Assembly (NCBI RefSeq): GCF_910578445.1
Contig: NZ_CAJTQC010000004.1
Span: 62,001 to 126,000, forward strand
Direction: 5' to 3'
Origin: an uncultured Duncaniella sp.
Lineage (GTDB): Bacteria; Bacteroidota; Bacteroidia; Bacteroidales; Muribaculaceae
Length of the DNA: 64,000 bases
Shown: piece by piece, positions 51,825 to 60,234 of the stretch
Numbering within the stretch: the first letter of the stretch is position 1
How the letters are laid out: each line of letters begins with the position of its first letter
Notes under the pieces: model-generated
The model's input: only the letters and a program-made list of their open reading frames with translations
Databases searched by the model: none
What the model was told of the DNA's origin: nothing
Made by a program: the position numbers and the translations under genes

Positions 51825-52958
51825 TTAGAAATCGGTGACATTCATCGGCATGAGGAGCATGGTGAGACGTGTGTCGGCCTTGTCCTCAGTAGGAATGATA
51901 ACAGCGGGCTTCGAGGGATCAGCGAGCTTAAACACGATGTCTTCTGTCCAAAGCACCCCGGCCAATTCGGAAAGATATGACGAACTGAAACCGACAATCA
52001 TATTCTTACCTGTAAAATCGGCGGCAAGAGTTTCGATACCGGATGTATTATACTCATTGTCGGATGCCTTGATTGTCATGCGCTCAGGCATTATGTTGAA
52101 CTTGATAAGCCCGTGGCCTTCATCGACAAAAAGGCTTACACGACGCACTGCCGTGGTAAACGAGTGGCGGTTGACTGTAAGGGTGAAAGGATTGTTTTCA
52201 GGGATGACACGTGTATAGTCAGGGAAACGGCCCTTGACAAGACGGCTCTCAAATGTAAACGTATCCGTCTCGAAAGTCACACCGGTCTGCGGTTCGAGCT
52301 TGACGGTCACTTCCTCATCCTTGCTGAACACGCTGCGGAATACGTTGGTAGACTTGTTGGGCAAGATGAACGCACCTTCAATTTCAGGCGAGATGCTTGC
52401 ATCTTCGAAACGCACGAGTTTATGGGTGTCGGTTGCGACAAAAATCAGTTTGTCAGGCTTGATGTCCCAATATACACCCATCATTTGCGGACGGAGCATG
52501 TCAGTACCGGCGGCAAAAGAGGTGTATTCCAGACCGCGCAGCAGAGCAGAGCCGGGAGCTTTGAACACCAGCATATTGTCGGATTTGGCCGCACGGTCGG
52601 GATGGGGATACTCAGAACCTTTGAGCCCCATGAATTTATAAGAGCCGTTGGGATGCGACATTTCAATCGCAAGCGTAACGTCGTCGATTTCAAAATTCAG
52701 TTCCTGTTCAGGCATCACTCTAAGGAGCTCAACGATGCGACGGGCGTCGATGCAGAACTCACCTTCGCCGTCCACATCCATGATGGGAATTCGTCCACAT
52801 AACATATTTTCGCCGTCGCAGGCTGTGATAGTCAATACATTACCCTCAATCGAGAAAAGGAAATTATTGAGTATGGTCAGCGCATTTTTGGCGTTGATAA
52901 CCTTGCTGACCGATGAGGCAAAATTATGAAGCGTCTTGCTTGGAACTGTGAATTTCAT
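51825..52958 (-). CDS. dnaN: DNA polymerase III beta subunit (sliding clamp)
   Basis: A 377-residue clamp made of three similar domains of about 120 residues. It opens MKFTVPSKTLHNFASSVSKVI and ends with the conserved C-terminal LLMPMNVTDF, equivalent to the MPMRL motif of other clamps. It encircles DNA and tethers replicative and repair polymerases. It is the first gene of a six-gene minus-strand run to rlmB; dnaA is not adjacent. Confidence 0.95.
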   Translation of the reverse strand: MKFTVPSKTLHNFASSVSKVINAKNALTILNNFLFSIEGNVLTITACDGENMLCGRIPIMDVDGEGEFCIDARRIVELLRVMPEQELNFEIDDVTLAIEMSHPNGSYKFMGLKGSEYPHPDRAAKSDNMLVFKAPGSALLRGLEYTSFAAGTDMLRPQMMGVYWDIKPDKLIFVATDTHKLVRFEDASISPEIEGAFILPNKSTNVFRSVFSKDEEVTVKLEPQTGVTFETDTFTFESRLVKGRFPDYTRVIPENNPFTLTVNRHSFTTAVRRVSLFVDEGHGLIKFNIMPERMTIKASDNEYNTSGIETLAADFTGKNMIVGFSSSYLSELAGVLWTEDIVFKLADPSKPAVIIPTEDKADTRLTMLLMPMNVTDF

Positions 52959-52987
52959 TGCTGATTTACTTTATAGTTTTTATCCCA

Positions 52988-53018
52988 CAAAGTTAACACA
53001 AAAATCCACAATATCCAA
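52988..53018 (-). promoter_or_regulatory. dnaN promoter
   Basis: Minus strand: TAACTTTG at 52988-52995 and TTG at 53016-53018 with a 20-bp spacer. It is 30 bp upstream of the dnaN ATG. Confidence 0.6.
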
Positions 53019-53126
53019 TATGGCGATTAAATTTGGCATTATTTGACATTGACGACCACAACAGGCATGTAGAATCAAAACTCTGTGAGAACTGACAGAC
53101 AAATCGCAGGCAAAAAGCGCTCATGA

Positions 53127-53157
53127 TTGCCGATTGGAAACTTTTTTCGTAACTTCG
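53127..53157 (+). promoter_or_regulatory. Promoter of the Cof-type HAD gene
   Basis: TTG at 53127-53129, 20-bp spacer, TAACTTCG at 53150-53157 (one mismatch to TAnnTTTG). The ATG is at 53185. The box lies inside the open frame that would begin with TTG at 53134. Confidence 0.42.
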
Positions 53158-53184
53158 CGGTCGCTAAAAACTATCCCATTCGCA

Positions 53185-53973
53185 ATGATAAAAGCTATAT
53201 TTTTCGACATTGACGGAACATTAGTCCCATTCGGCTCACATGGTATCCCTAAAGAAGTAAGCGAAGCCATCGCACATGTACGCAGAAACGGAATCAAGGT
53301 TTTTATTTCAACAGGCCGACACCTGAACTGGATCGATAATCTCGGTGAAACCGAATTTGACGGCTATGTGACTGTCAACGGGGCTATATGTCTCCTTTCG
53401 GACAAAAGCACCTGCATTTACCGCCGGACTATCCCAAGGACTGACATAGACCGTATCATTTCCTTCTCCCACCGGTCAGAAATTCCATTAGTCGTAATCC
53501 CTGATGACGGAAAAATCTTTATCAACAGGATTGACGATGGAGTGCGCCATGTCATGAAGCTTTTACGCGTAGCACATATCGACGAACGCGACCTCGACAC
53601 CATAGGCGACAGAGAGGTGGTGCAGATGATGGCTTTCGGCACAGAGGAAGAACGCGTCAAGAGCCGGATTTTCGGTGAAGTGCTGACCGACTGCGAGCCG
53701 ACAAGCTGGAATCCTTATTTCTGCGACATCATCCCTCAAGGAAGCGATAAGAGTGTCGGCATTGATAAAATCATCGAACATTTCGGAATTCTGCTCTCCG
53801 AGACAATGGCATTCGGCGACGGAGGCAACGACATCGGCATGCTGCGCCATGTGGCGACAGGTGTCGCAATGGGTAATGCCGATGACAGCGTGAAGGCGGC
53901 AGCCGACTATGTGACCACTGAAGACACTAACCACGGAATTGTAAACGCGTTCCGTCATTTCGGACTGCTCTGA
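53185..53973 (+). CDS. Cof-type HAD-IIB hydrolase
   Basis: A 262-residue HAD phosphatase starting at ATG 53185. Motif I is FFDIDGTLVPFG, motif II is ISTGRHLNW, and motif IV is FGDGGNDIGMLRHV. The cap between about residues 85 and 185 is of the C2B type. These enzymes dephosphorylate sugar phosphates or small cofactors; the substrate is not predictable. The TTG start 17 codons upstream crosses the promoter and is rejected. It is a single-gene unit ending at a bidirectional terminator. Confidence 0.88.
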   Translation: MIKAIFFDIDGTLVPFGSHGIPKEVSEAIAHVRRNGIKVFISTGRHLNWIDNLGETEFDGYVTVNGAICLLSDKSTCIYRRTIPRTDIDRIISFSHRSEIPLVVIPDDGKIFINRIDDGVRHVMKLLRVAHIDERDLDTIGDREVVQMMAFGTEEERVKSRIFGEVLTDCEPTSWNPYFCDIIPQGSDKSVGIDKIIEHFGILLSETMAFGDGGNDIGMLRHVATGVAMGNADDSVKAAADYVTTEDTNHGIVNAFRHFGLL

Positions 53974-53990
53974 CATAGACCAAGGGCATA

Positions 53991-54057
53991 AAAAAAATTA
54001 AATCACAGACATTTTCCTTGGAGTTTAAACCATGAAAAATGTCTGTGATTTTTTTTC
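53991..54057. terminator. Bidirectional terminator between the HAD gene and ddh
   Basis: Perfect 16-bp arms (54000-54015 and 54036-54051) with a 20-base loop, flanked by A-rich sequence on the left and T8 on the right, so it has a U-run in both directions. Confidence 0.85.
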
Positions 54058-54113
54058 GTCAATTCCGCTCGGCTAATCAGCCAATATGCCTGCCCCGAGC
54101 GAATATAAACTGA

Positions 54114-55010
54114 TTACACGAGATGTGCGACAAGCTCTTCGCGGTCACCAGGGAGAAGGTCGATGACAGGAATCTCAATCATCGTATATGCTCCGGGAGC
54201 AAGACGCATCGAAGCACGCGCCACTCCGACAAGCAACTGAGCTGTAAGAGCCGGATTGTTGATTGACATGTTGAATTCGAAACGCTGGTTCTGAGTCTTA
54301 CCAGAGACACCTTTTCGTACCATGTGCACACCATGACCCATATCCTTCACAGCGTCGACACTCTCGACAGCCATGACGTGGGTTTCGTCAGATGCAAAAT
54401 AGGGATCTTCCTTGACAGCCTTTGCGACATCTTCGAGACGTGCTCCCTGCTCAAGCTCAACATATACCATGCGACGATGCACACCGTCGCCCAAGGGCAT
54501 GGTCATTGAAAGCGCATTCTTCACACCGGGTTTTGACTTCACACACACAGTATGGCCCATACTCATACCCGGGCCAAAATTAGTATAAGTCAAGCCCTTC
54601 GGCGCAGCAGCCTCCATGAGTGTGCGGACAATAGAGTCACTTCCCGGATCCCATCCGGCAGAAATCACCGCTACACGGCCTGCCTTGCGGGCAGCCTCGC
54701 CGAGTGAACGACGGAGATTGACAATCGAAGTATGAATGTCGAAACTGTCGACAGTATTGATTCCCATTGCGAGATATTCAAGAGCGTATTTCTCAACTTC
54801 GCGGGTAGGAGTGGCAAGAATAGCCACATCGACGTGACCAAGTTCGCGAATGTCAGTAACAACCTTGTAGCCTGCAAGCTCGGCAGGAATTTCGCTGATG
54901 TTACGGCGTACTACGCCTGCAATCTCAAAATCGGGGGCAGCCTCAAGGGCTTCGACGGTGAAACGGCCGATGTTTCCATAGCCAACCACCGCAGCTCTAA
55001 TCTTTGTCAT
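54114..55010 (-). CDS. ddh: meso-Diaminopimelate D-dehydrogenase
   Basis: A 298-residue enzyme. The N-terminal Rossmann domain opens KIRAAVVGYGNIGRFTVEAL. The substrate domain has ISAGWDPGSDSIVRTLMEA, then TYTNFGPGMSMGHTV, and FEFNMSINNPALTAQ near the end, the Ddh pattern. It aminates tetrahydrodipicolinate directly to meso-DAP, a one-step route to lysine and peptidoglycan precursors. The flanks show a terminator downstream (53991-54057) and an unclear promoter upstream, so it looks monocistronic. Confidence 0.94.
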   Translation of the reverse strand: MTKIRAAVVGYGNIGRFTVEALEAAPDFEIAGVVRRNISEIPAELAGYKVVTDIRELGHVDVAILATPTREVEKYALEYLAMGINTVDSFDIHTSIVNLRRSLGEAARKAGRVAVISAGWDPGSDSIVRTLMEAAAPKGLTYTNFGPGMSMGHTVCVKSKPGVKNALSMTMPLGDGVHRRMVYVELEQGARLEDVAKAVKEDPYFASDETHVMAVESVDAVKDMGHGVHMVRKGVSGKTQNQRFEFNMSINNPALTAQLLVGVARASMRLAPGAYTMIEIPVIDLLPGDREELVAHLV

Positions 55011-55139
55011 ATTTGCATTATTATTAATTGATTGTTAATTGTTTTCGTTTAACACGTCGTGTAAAGGCAGCCTTCAGACAAAAGGCTGAATAATCGGAGG
55101 GAGGATAGACCAGCCAACACACCCGGCAGGGAGGCCGGT

Positions 55140-55186
55140 AAAAAACGAAACAGTGCCAAAAACATCAATGTTCCCGGCACTGTTTC
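55140..55186 (-). terminator. ackA terminator
   Basis: 11-bp arms (55147-55157 and 55176-55186) with a short inner AACAT/ATGTT pairing. On the minus strand the hairpin is followed by T6. It starts 12 bp after the ackA stop. Confidence 0.8.
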
Positions 55187-55197
55187 TATTTTTTGAA

Positions 55198-56400
55198 TTA
55201 TTTCTTCGAAACAATTGATTCGGTATCACGGGCAATCATGAGTTCCTCATCTGTAGGAATCACAACAACCTGCACTTTAGAAGCCGGTGTTGAAATGACG
55301 GCCTCCTTGCCACGAAGCCCTGCGTTGACTTCCTTGTCAAGCTCTACACCCATGAAGGCGAGAGGCGCGCAGACATCTTCGCGGAGTGAAGTCTGGTTTT
55401 CTCCTACACCGCCGGTGAACACGATGATGTCCACACCGCCCATTTCTGCGGCATATGCTCCGACATACTTGACGATGCGCTGCTCATACATGTCCTGAGC
55501 GAGACGTGCACGCTTGTCGCCGGCATTGATAGCGGCCTCGATTTCGCGCATGTCGCTTGAGATACCTGTTGTGCCAAGCATTCCGCTCTCCTTGTTGATG
55601 ATTTTCTGAAGTTCGGCAGCCGACAGATTGTGCTTGAGCATGATGTAGACGAGAGCACCGGGATCGATATCACCGACACGTGTACCCATCATGAGACCTT
55701 CGGTCGGGGTAAGACCCATTGAAGTGTCGACACTCTTGCCACCGTCGACAGCAGTAATCGAACCGCCGTTGCCGATGTGGCAGGTGATGATCTTCTTATC
55801 CTTTATGTCAACTCCAAGGAATTCACACACGCGCTGCGACACGTAGCGGTGGCTTGTGCCGTGGAAACCGTAGCGGCGCACACCGTCTTCCTCATAATAC
55901 TTATAGGGAAGTGCGTAGAGATACGATTTCGCAGGCATGGTCTGATGGAAAGCTGTGTCAAATACAGCAACCTGAGGTGTCGACGGCATCAGTGTGGTGA
56001 TAGCGTCAATACCGGTCATGTTTGCCGGATTGTGGAGCGGAGCGATATCGTAGCACTGCTTAATCATATCCTTGACCTCATCATTGATAAGGACGCTTTC
56101 GCTGAACTTTTCAGCACCGTGCACTACGCGATGACCGACGGCATCAATCTCATCGTAAGATTTGATGCAACCTTCAACGGGATCAGTCAGGATATTGAGA
56201 ATGGCCTGCACCGCACCGTTGTGGTCAACGAGTCCAAGTTCGACAACAGCCTTCGAGCCATCGTTCTTCTTGTATTTCAGAAATCCGTCGGGAAGTCCTA
56301 TTTTTTCAACACCGCCTTCGGCAAGGACAGCATCGTTTGAAGTGTCAATAAGTTTATATTTTACTGAACTGCTGCCACAGTTCAACACGAGAATTTTCAT
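55198..56400 (-). CDS. ackA: Acetate kinase
   Basis: A 400-residue ASKHA enzyme: MKILVLNCGSSSVKYKL at the N-terminus, HRVVHGAE, the adenosine/phosphate loop TCHIGNGGSITAV followed by DTSMGLTPTEGLMMGTR, and VFTGGVGENQ. It makes ATP and acetate from acetyl phosphate, which is key to fermentative energy yield. It lies 47 bp downstream of pta in a pta-ackA operon. Confidence 0.96.
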   Translation of the reverse strand: MKILVLNCGSSSVKYKLIDTSNDAVLAEGGVEKIGLPDGFLKYKKNDGSKAVVELGLVDHNGAVQAILNILTDPVEGCIKSYDEIDAVGHRVVHGAEKFSESVLINDEVKDMIKQCYDIAPLHNPANMTGIDAITTLMPSTPQVAVFDTAFHQTMPAKSYLYALPYKYYEEDGVRRYGFHGTSHRYVSQRVCEFLGVDIKDKKIITCHIGNGGSITAVDGGKSVDTSMGLTPTEGLMMGTRVGDIDPGALVYIMLKHNLSAAELQKIINKESGMLGTTGISSDMREIEAAINAGDKRARLAQDMYEQRIVKYVGAYAAEMGGVDIIVFTGGVGENQTSLREDVCAPLAFMGVELDKEVNAGLRGKEAVISTPASKVQVVVIPTDEELMIARDTESIVSKK

Positions 56401-56447
56401 TTCTTAGTTTTTATTAATTGTTTATCGTTTTAACGATAGAATTCTGT

Positions 56448-57464
56448 TTAGTTATTCTCCTTGAGACCGATGGCCTGATTGCAGGTGATGATGATTGTCT
56501 TGTAGATATCTTCGGGGAAGCAGCCACGCGAAAGGTCGTTGACAGGAGCAGCCAGACCCTGAAGCACAGGACCGACAGCTTCTACGCCACCAAGACGCTG
56601 CACAAGCTTATAGGCGATATTGCCGACTTCGAGCGAGGGGAACACAAGTACATTCGCACGGCCTGAAAGCGGGCTGTTGGGAGCCTTGCTGTTAGCCACA
56701 CCGGGGACGAGGGCGGCATCAGCCTGAAGCTCACCGTCAAGCACGAGATTCGGATCGAGCTCGTGGGCGATACGGGTAGCCTCGATAACCTTGTCGACAC
56801 GTTCGCTCTTGGCGCTGCCCTTGGTAGAGAAACTGAGGATAGCGACACGGGGTTCGATTCCGGCGATATCACGTGCGGTTTTGCCTGCCGAAACGGCGAT
56901 TTGTGCGAGCTGAGCTGCATCGGGTTCGGGAACAACCGCGCAGTCGGCAAATATGAGGAGACCATTAGTTCCATAGTTCATGCCTTCGGGAAGAACCATT
57001 ACGAAAGCACCTGAAACCACGTCAATGCCGGGCATAGTCTTGATGATCTGGAATGCGGCGCGAAGCACATTTCCGGTAGTGTTGAGCGCACCGGCCACCT
57101 GTCCATCAGCATCACCGGCCTTTACCATAAGGCAGCCGAGATACAGAGGATTGGCAGAAGTCATGCGGGCTTCCTCCATTGTGATGCCCTTCTTTTTACG
57201 GAGCTCAAAATAAAGAGGAGCGTATTTGTCAATCACCTTCTCGTCGGAAGGATTAACGATTGTTGCCTTGGCGATATTCTCAAGCTTGAGATCCTTGGCC
57301 ATCGCCATGATTTCATTGGGATCACCAATGAGGATGATGTCGGCGATGCCGTCGGCGATAATACGGTCTGCGGCGGTTAATGTACGAGATTCTGTGCCTT
57401 CGGGAAGGACGATACGCTGACGGTCGGCTTTGGCCTTAGCGGTAAGTTTTTCAAAAAGACCCAT
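56448..57464 (-). CDS. pta: Phosphate acetyltransferase
   Basis: A 338-residue short-form Pta (the PTA_PTB domain only, without the N-terminal regulatory domain of E. coli Pta). It has RIVLPEGTESRTLTAADRI at the N-terminus, GALNTTGNVLRAAFQII, and GRANVLVFPSLEVGNIAYKL. It converts acetyl-CoA and phosphate to acetyl phosphate, feeding ackA immediately downstream. Confidence 0.95.
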   Translation of the reverse strand: MGLFEKLTAKAKADRQRIVLPEGTESRTLTAADRIIADGIADIILIGDPNEIMAMAKDLKLENIAKATIVNPSDEKVIDKYAPLYFELRKKKGITMEEARMTSANPLYLGCLMVKAGDADGQVAGALNTTGNVLRAAFQIIKTMPGIDVVSGAFVMVLPEGMNYGTNGLLIFADCAVVPEPDAAQLAQIAVSAGKTARDIAGIEPRVAILSFSTKGSAKSERVDKVIEATRIAHELDPNLVLDGELQADAALVPGVANSKAPNSPLSGRANVLVFPSLEVGNIAYKLVQRLGGVEAVGPVLQGLAAPVNDLSRGCFPEDIYKTIIITCNQAIGLKENN

Positions 57465-57568
57465 AACGGTATGTTGATTTAAATTAAAGATTTGACAATT
57501 GTATCTGCACTCGCGCTTGTCATCTTGTCAAGTCAATTGGCCGGGCGGAGGGGTGCGCAATAACTACG

Positions 57569-57576
57569 CAAAGATA
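57569..57576 (-). promoter_or_regulatory. -7 box of pta-ackA
   Basis: TATCTTTG on the minus strand, 105 bp upstream of the pta ATG. A -33 element was not clear. Confidence 0.5.
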
Positions 57577-57653
57577 CAATCATTTCCCCTCTTTTCCAAA
57601 ATAAAATATTCCCAAGTTTTTATCGTTAACAATATATAATCACATCTCAGCCC

Positions 57654-59624
57654 ATGGCAACTCGACATCACCTTAATTATATATGTGTAATTCTCTGCAC
57701 TCTGATCCTCGCCTCTTGCTCAGGCGCGAAGATGAGTGTGGCCGACGAGCAGATGGCTCGCGGAGAATACTTCGACGCCCAGAAAACATATCGCAAAATC
57801 TACAATAAGCTTAATCCACGCGAAGAGCGGAAACTTCGTGGCGAGGTTGCCGCCAAGCTTGGAGAATGCTACACGCAATTAGGGCAGAACGCACGTGCGG
57901 CCGCCGCCTATCAGAACGCATTGCGTTACGGACATCCCGATTCCACACTGCTTCTTCAGCTCGCAAAAGCCCATCACGGACAGGGCAGCTATCCTCAGGC
58001 AATAAAAGCCTACGAAGACTATCTGAATCTATGGCCCGATGACCGAAAGGCCCTTCAAGGTCTGTCCGGCGCACGCAAAAGCGCAGAAATCAAGCGTAAC
58101 AAAACACGCCACATAGTCCGAAATGCAAAACTTTTCAATTCACGCCGTGCCGATTTCTCGCCAATGTTCAACGGTGATGTGCTTTATTTCACCACCACCA
58201 ATGAAAAGGTGACAGGAACCAAACGCAGCGAAATCACCGGCATGAAACGCAGCGACATATGGATGGTGCGCAAAAACGAGCGTGGCGAATGGCAGCGCCC
58301 CGAACCGGTCGAAGGAGAACTCAACACCGAATGGGACGAGGGTATCGCATCATTCTCGCCTGACGGCTCGACCATGTATCTCACCCGCTCAGTGCGTGTG
58401 CCTGACCGTGACACCGGCGTAGACATATACACCTCCACCCGGTCGGATGCACAGTGGAGCGCTCCTGTGAAACTTGAAATCACCCACGATACAATCTCAA
58501 GCTACGGCCACCCCGCAGTCAGCCCGTCAGGCGAATATCTCTATTTCACATCCGATATGCCGGGTCAAGGCGGAAAGGATATATGGCGCATCAATCTCCG
58601 CGAACGAGCAGGAAGCCTTGAAAATCTCGGCGAAGCCATCAACACACCCGGCGATGAAGTGTTCCCCTATATGCTGACCGACTCAATCATGTATTTTTCG
58701 TCAGACGGCCACCCCGGACTCGGAGGACTTGACCTGTTCAAAGCCACACTGACCCCTTCGGGCGGATGGCTGGTGGAAAACTTGGGAAGCCCGATGAACT
58801 CCGAAGGTGACGATTTCGGAATCACTTTCGCGACCCCGGCAAAAGAGGCCGGCTATTTCAGCTCAAACCGTGGCGACGGACGCGGATATGACCATCTGTA
58901 CTCCTTTGAACTTCCCGACCTCAAAATTCTCATTTCAGGCTGGGTATTGGACAAGGACGAAGAACCCGTGCCCAATGCCATCATCCGCATCGTAGGCAAC
59001 GATGGCTCAAACCAGAAAGCAGTGGCACGCAACGACGGCTCATTTTCATTCCCGCTACAGCGCGGTGTGAAATACGTGATGCTCGCAGGTGCTAAAGGCT
59101 ATCTCAACGCCAAGCAGGAATTCACCTCCGACAGCGCGGAAGAAGACGCCGAATATGGAATAGACTTCATCCTTGCCTCAGTCACCAAGCCAAATATCGT
59201 CGATAACATTTTCTATGATTTCGACAAGGCAACCCTGCGTCCGGAATCAAAAGAAGCTCTTGACGGCGTGGTGCAGATGCTGCGCGACAATCCTAACATC
59301 ACCATCGAGATGGCTTCACATACCGACCGCAAGGGCTCGGACGAATACAATATCGCCCTCTCCGAGCGAAGAGCAAAAAGCGTGGTCGACTATCTCATTG
59401 CCGCCGGCATCCCCGAAGCACGCCTCCAGTATCAGGGCTATGGCGAATCACGACCAATGACCATCACAAAGCGGCTTGCCCGCGAATTCCCTCAGTTTGA
59501 AGAGGGACAGACCCTCGACGAAGGCTTCATCATGACACTATCCCCTGAAGATCAGGATACGGCCGACCAGATTAACCGCCGAACCGAATTTCAGGTGCTT
59601 TCCGTGGACTATCAGATGTATTAA
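57654..59624 (+). CDS. PorE-like OmpA-family lipoprotein (TPR, PD40 propeller, CRD, OmpA)
   Basis: A 656-residue lipoprotein (LILASCSG, lipid Cys about residue 22). Domain order: TPR repeats (about residues 28-140); a PD40/WD40-like beta-propeller (about 160-430) with SFSPDGSTMYLTR, AVSPSGEYLYFTS and YFSSDGHPGLGGLD; a carboxypeptidase-regulatory-like beta domain (about 435-510, LKILISGWVLDKDEEPVPN); and an OmpA C-terminal peptidoglycan-binding domain (about 520-656, FDKATLRPES, ASHTDRKGSDEYNIALSERR). This order and length match PorE of the type IX secretion system, which links it to peptidoglycan. OmpA-family anchoring proteins with other jobs share parts of it. Confidence 0.88.
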   Translation: MATRHHLNYICVILCTLILASCSGAKMSVADEQMARGEYFDAQKTYRKIYNKLNPREERKLRGEVAAKLGECYTQLGQNARAAAAYQNALRYGHPDSTLLLQLAKAHHGQGSYPQAIKAYEDYLNLWPDDRKALQGLSGARKSAEIKRNKTRHIVRNAKLFNSRRADFSPMFNGDVLYFTTTNEKVTGTKRSEITGMKRSDIWMVRKNERGEWQRPEPVEGELNTEWDEGIASFSPDGSTMYLTRSVRVPDRDTGVDIYTSTRSDAQWSAPVKLEITHDTISSYGHPAVSPSGEYLYFTSDMPGQGGKDIWRINLRERAGSLENLGEAINTPGDEVFPYMLTDSIMYFSSDGHPGLGGLDLFKATLTPSGGWLVENLGSPMNSEGDDFGITFATPAKEAGYFSSNRGDGRGYDHLYSFELPDLKILISGWVLDKDEEPVPNAIIRIVGNDGSNQKAVARNDGSFSFPLQRGVKYVMLAGAKGYLNAKQEFTSDSAEEDAEYGIDFILASVTKPNIVDNIFYDFDKATLRPESKEALDGVVQMLRDNPNITIEMASHTDRKGSDEYNIALSERRAKSVVDYLIAAGIPEARLQYQGYGESRPMTITKRLAREFPQFEEGQTLDEGFIMTLSPEDQDTADQINRRTEFQVLSVDYQMY

Positions 59625-59651
59625 ACCATCCGCCGATTACTTTTCTAAAAA

Positions 59652-60032
59652 ATGGACATCGAATCAATACGCGACTATTGCCTATCGCTACCGCTGACAA
59701 GCGAGGACACGGCCTTCGGAGAGGACTATCTGCTTTTCAGGGTCTGCGGGAAGATTTTTGCCTGCTATGGATTCAACCTTGAGGATTATTTCGTGGTCAA
59801 ATGCGACCCGGACTATGCACTTGACCTCAGAGACCGTCACGATGAAATAATACCGGCATGGCATTGGAACAAACGCTACTGGAATCAGATACGGCTACAC
59901 GGCAACCTTCCGGACGATTTCATCCTCTCGCTTATACGCCACAGCTATTCGGAAGTGGTCAAAAAGCTTCCGCGACGCATCAAAACCATGCATCCTGACA
60001 TCAACAGCATCTCCGCATCAGACATCCGCTGA
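59652..60032 (+). CDS. MmcQ/YjbR family protein
   Basis: A 126-residue protein: MDIESIRDYCLSLPLTSEDTAFG at the N-terminus, FRVCGKIFACYGF, and the C-terminal HWNKRYWNQIRLHGNLPDDFI. This is the MmcQ/YjbR (CyaY-like) fold, described as DNA-binding in databases but without a firm biochemical role. It is 27 bp after the PorE-like gene on the same strand and probably shares its transcript. Confidence 0.88.
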   Translation: MDIESIRDYCLSLPLTSEDTAFGEDYLLFRVCGKIFACYGFNLEDYFVVKCDPDYALDLRDRHDEIIPAWHWNKRYWNQIRLHGNLPDDFILSLIRHSYSEVVKKLPRRIKTMHPDINSISASDIR

Positions 60033-60069
60033 CACCTCTGAATACATCCGAATCATAGGCGTCAAGCAT

Positions 60070-60100
60070 TTTGCCGATTGAAATTAATTGTGTAAATTTG
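60070..60100 (+). promoter_or_regulatory. Promoter of the ABC-F gene
   Basis: TTTG at 60070-60073, 19-bp spacer, TAAATTTG at 60093-60100, a full consensus match. It implies a leader of about 125 bases before the ABC-F start, with a short ORF inside it. Confidence 0.7.
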
Positions 60101-60192
60101 CACACGGAATCAAACAGACGAAAAAAATGTAAAAAGCGCACCTTAATCTTTTATTATCGGTGATTTTATTAAACAGCCATATCGAAATCGTT

Positions 60193-60234
60193 ATGGCAAA
60201 ATATCTGCTTTTTTATATTTTTCGACTACAATGA
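60193..60234 (+). CDS. Possible 13-residue leader ORF overlapping the ABC-F start
   Basis: A short ORF encoding MAKYLLFYIFRLQ. Its TGA stop overlaps the ABC-F ATG as ATGA, so the two reading frames are set up for coupled translation. It lies in the leader transcribed from the promoter at 60070-60100. It could be a ribosome-sensing leader peptide, as is known for some antibiotic-resistance ABC-F genes, or chance. Confidence 0.4.
   Translation: MAKYLLFYIFRLQ

Noticed and set aside
55020..55139. Riboswitch or structured leader upstream of ddh
   Set aside because: Only short local hairpins (for example 55068-55074 with 55082-55088); no recognised riboswitch core and no lysine-riboswitch-like length.
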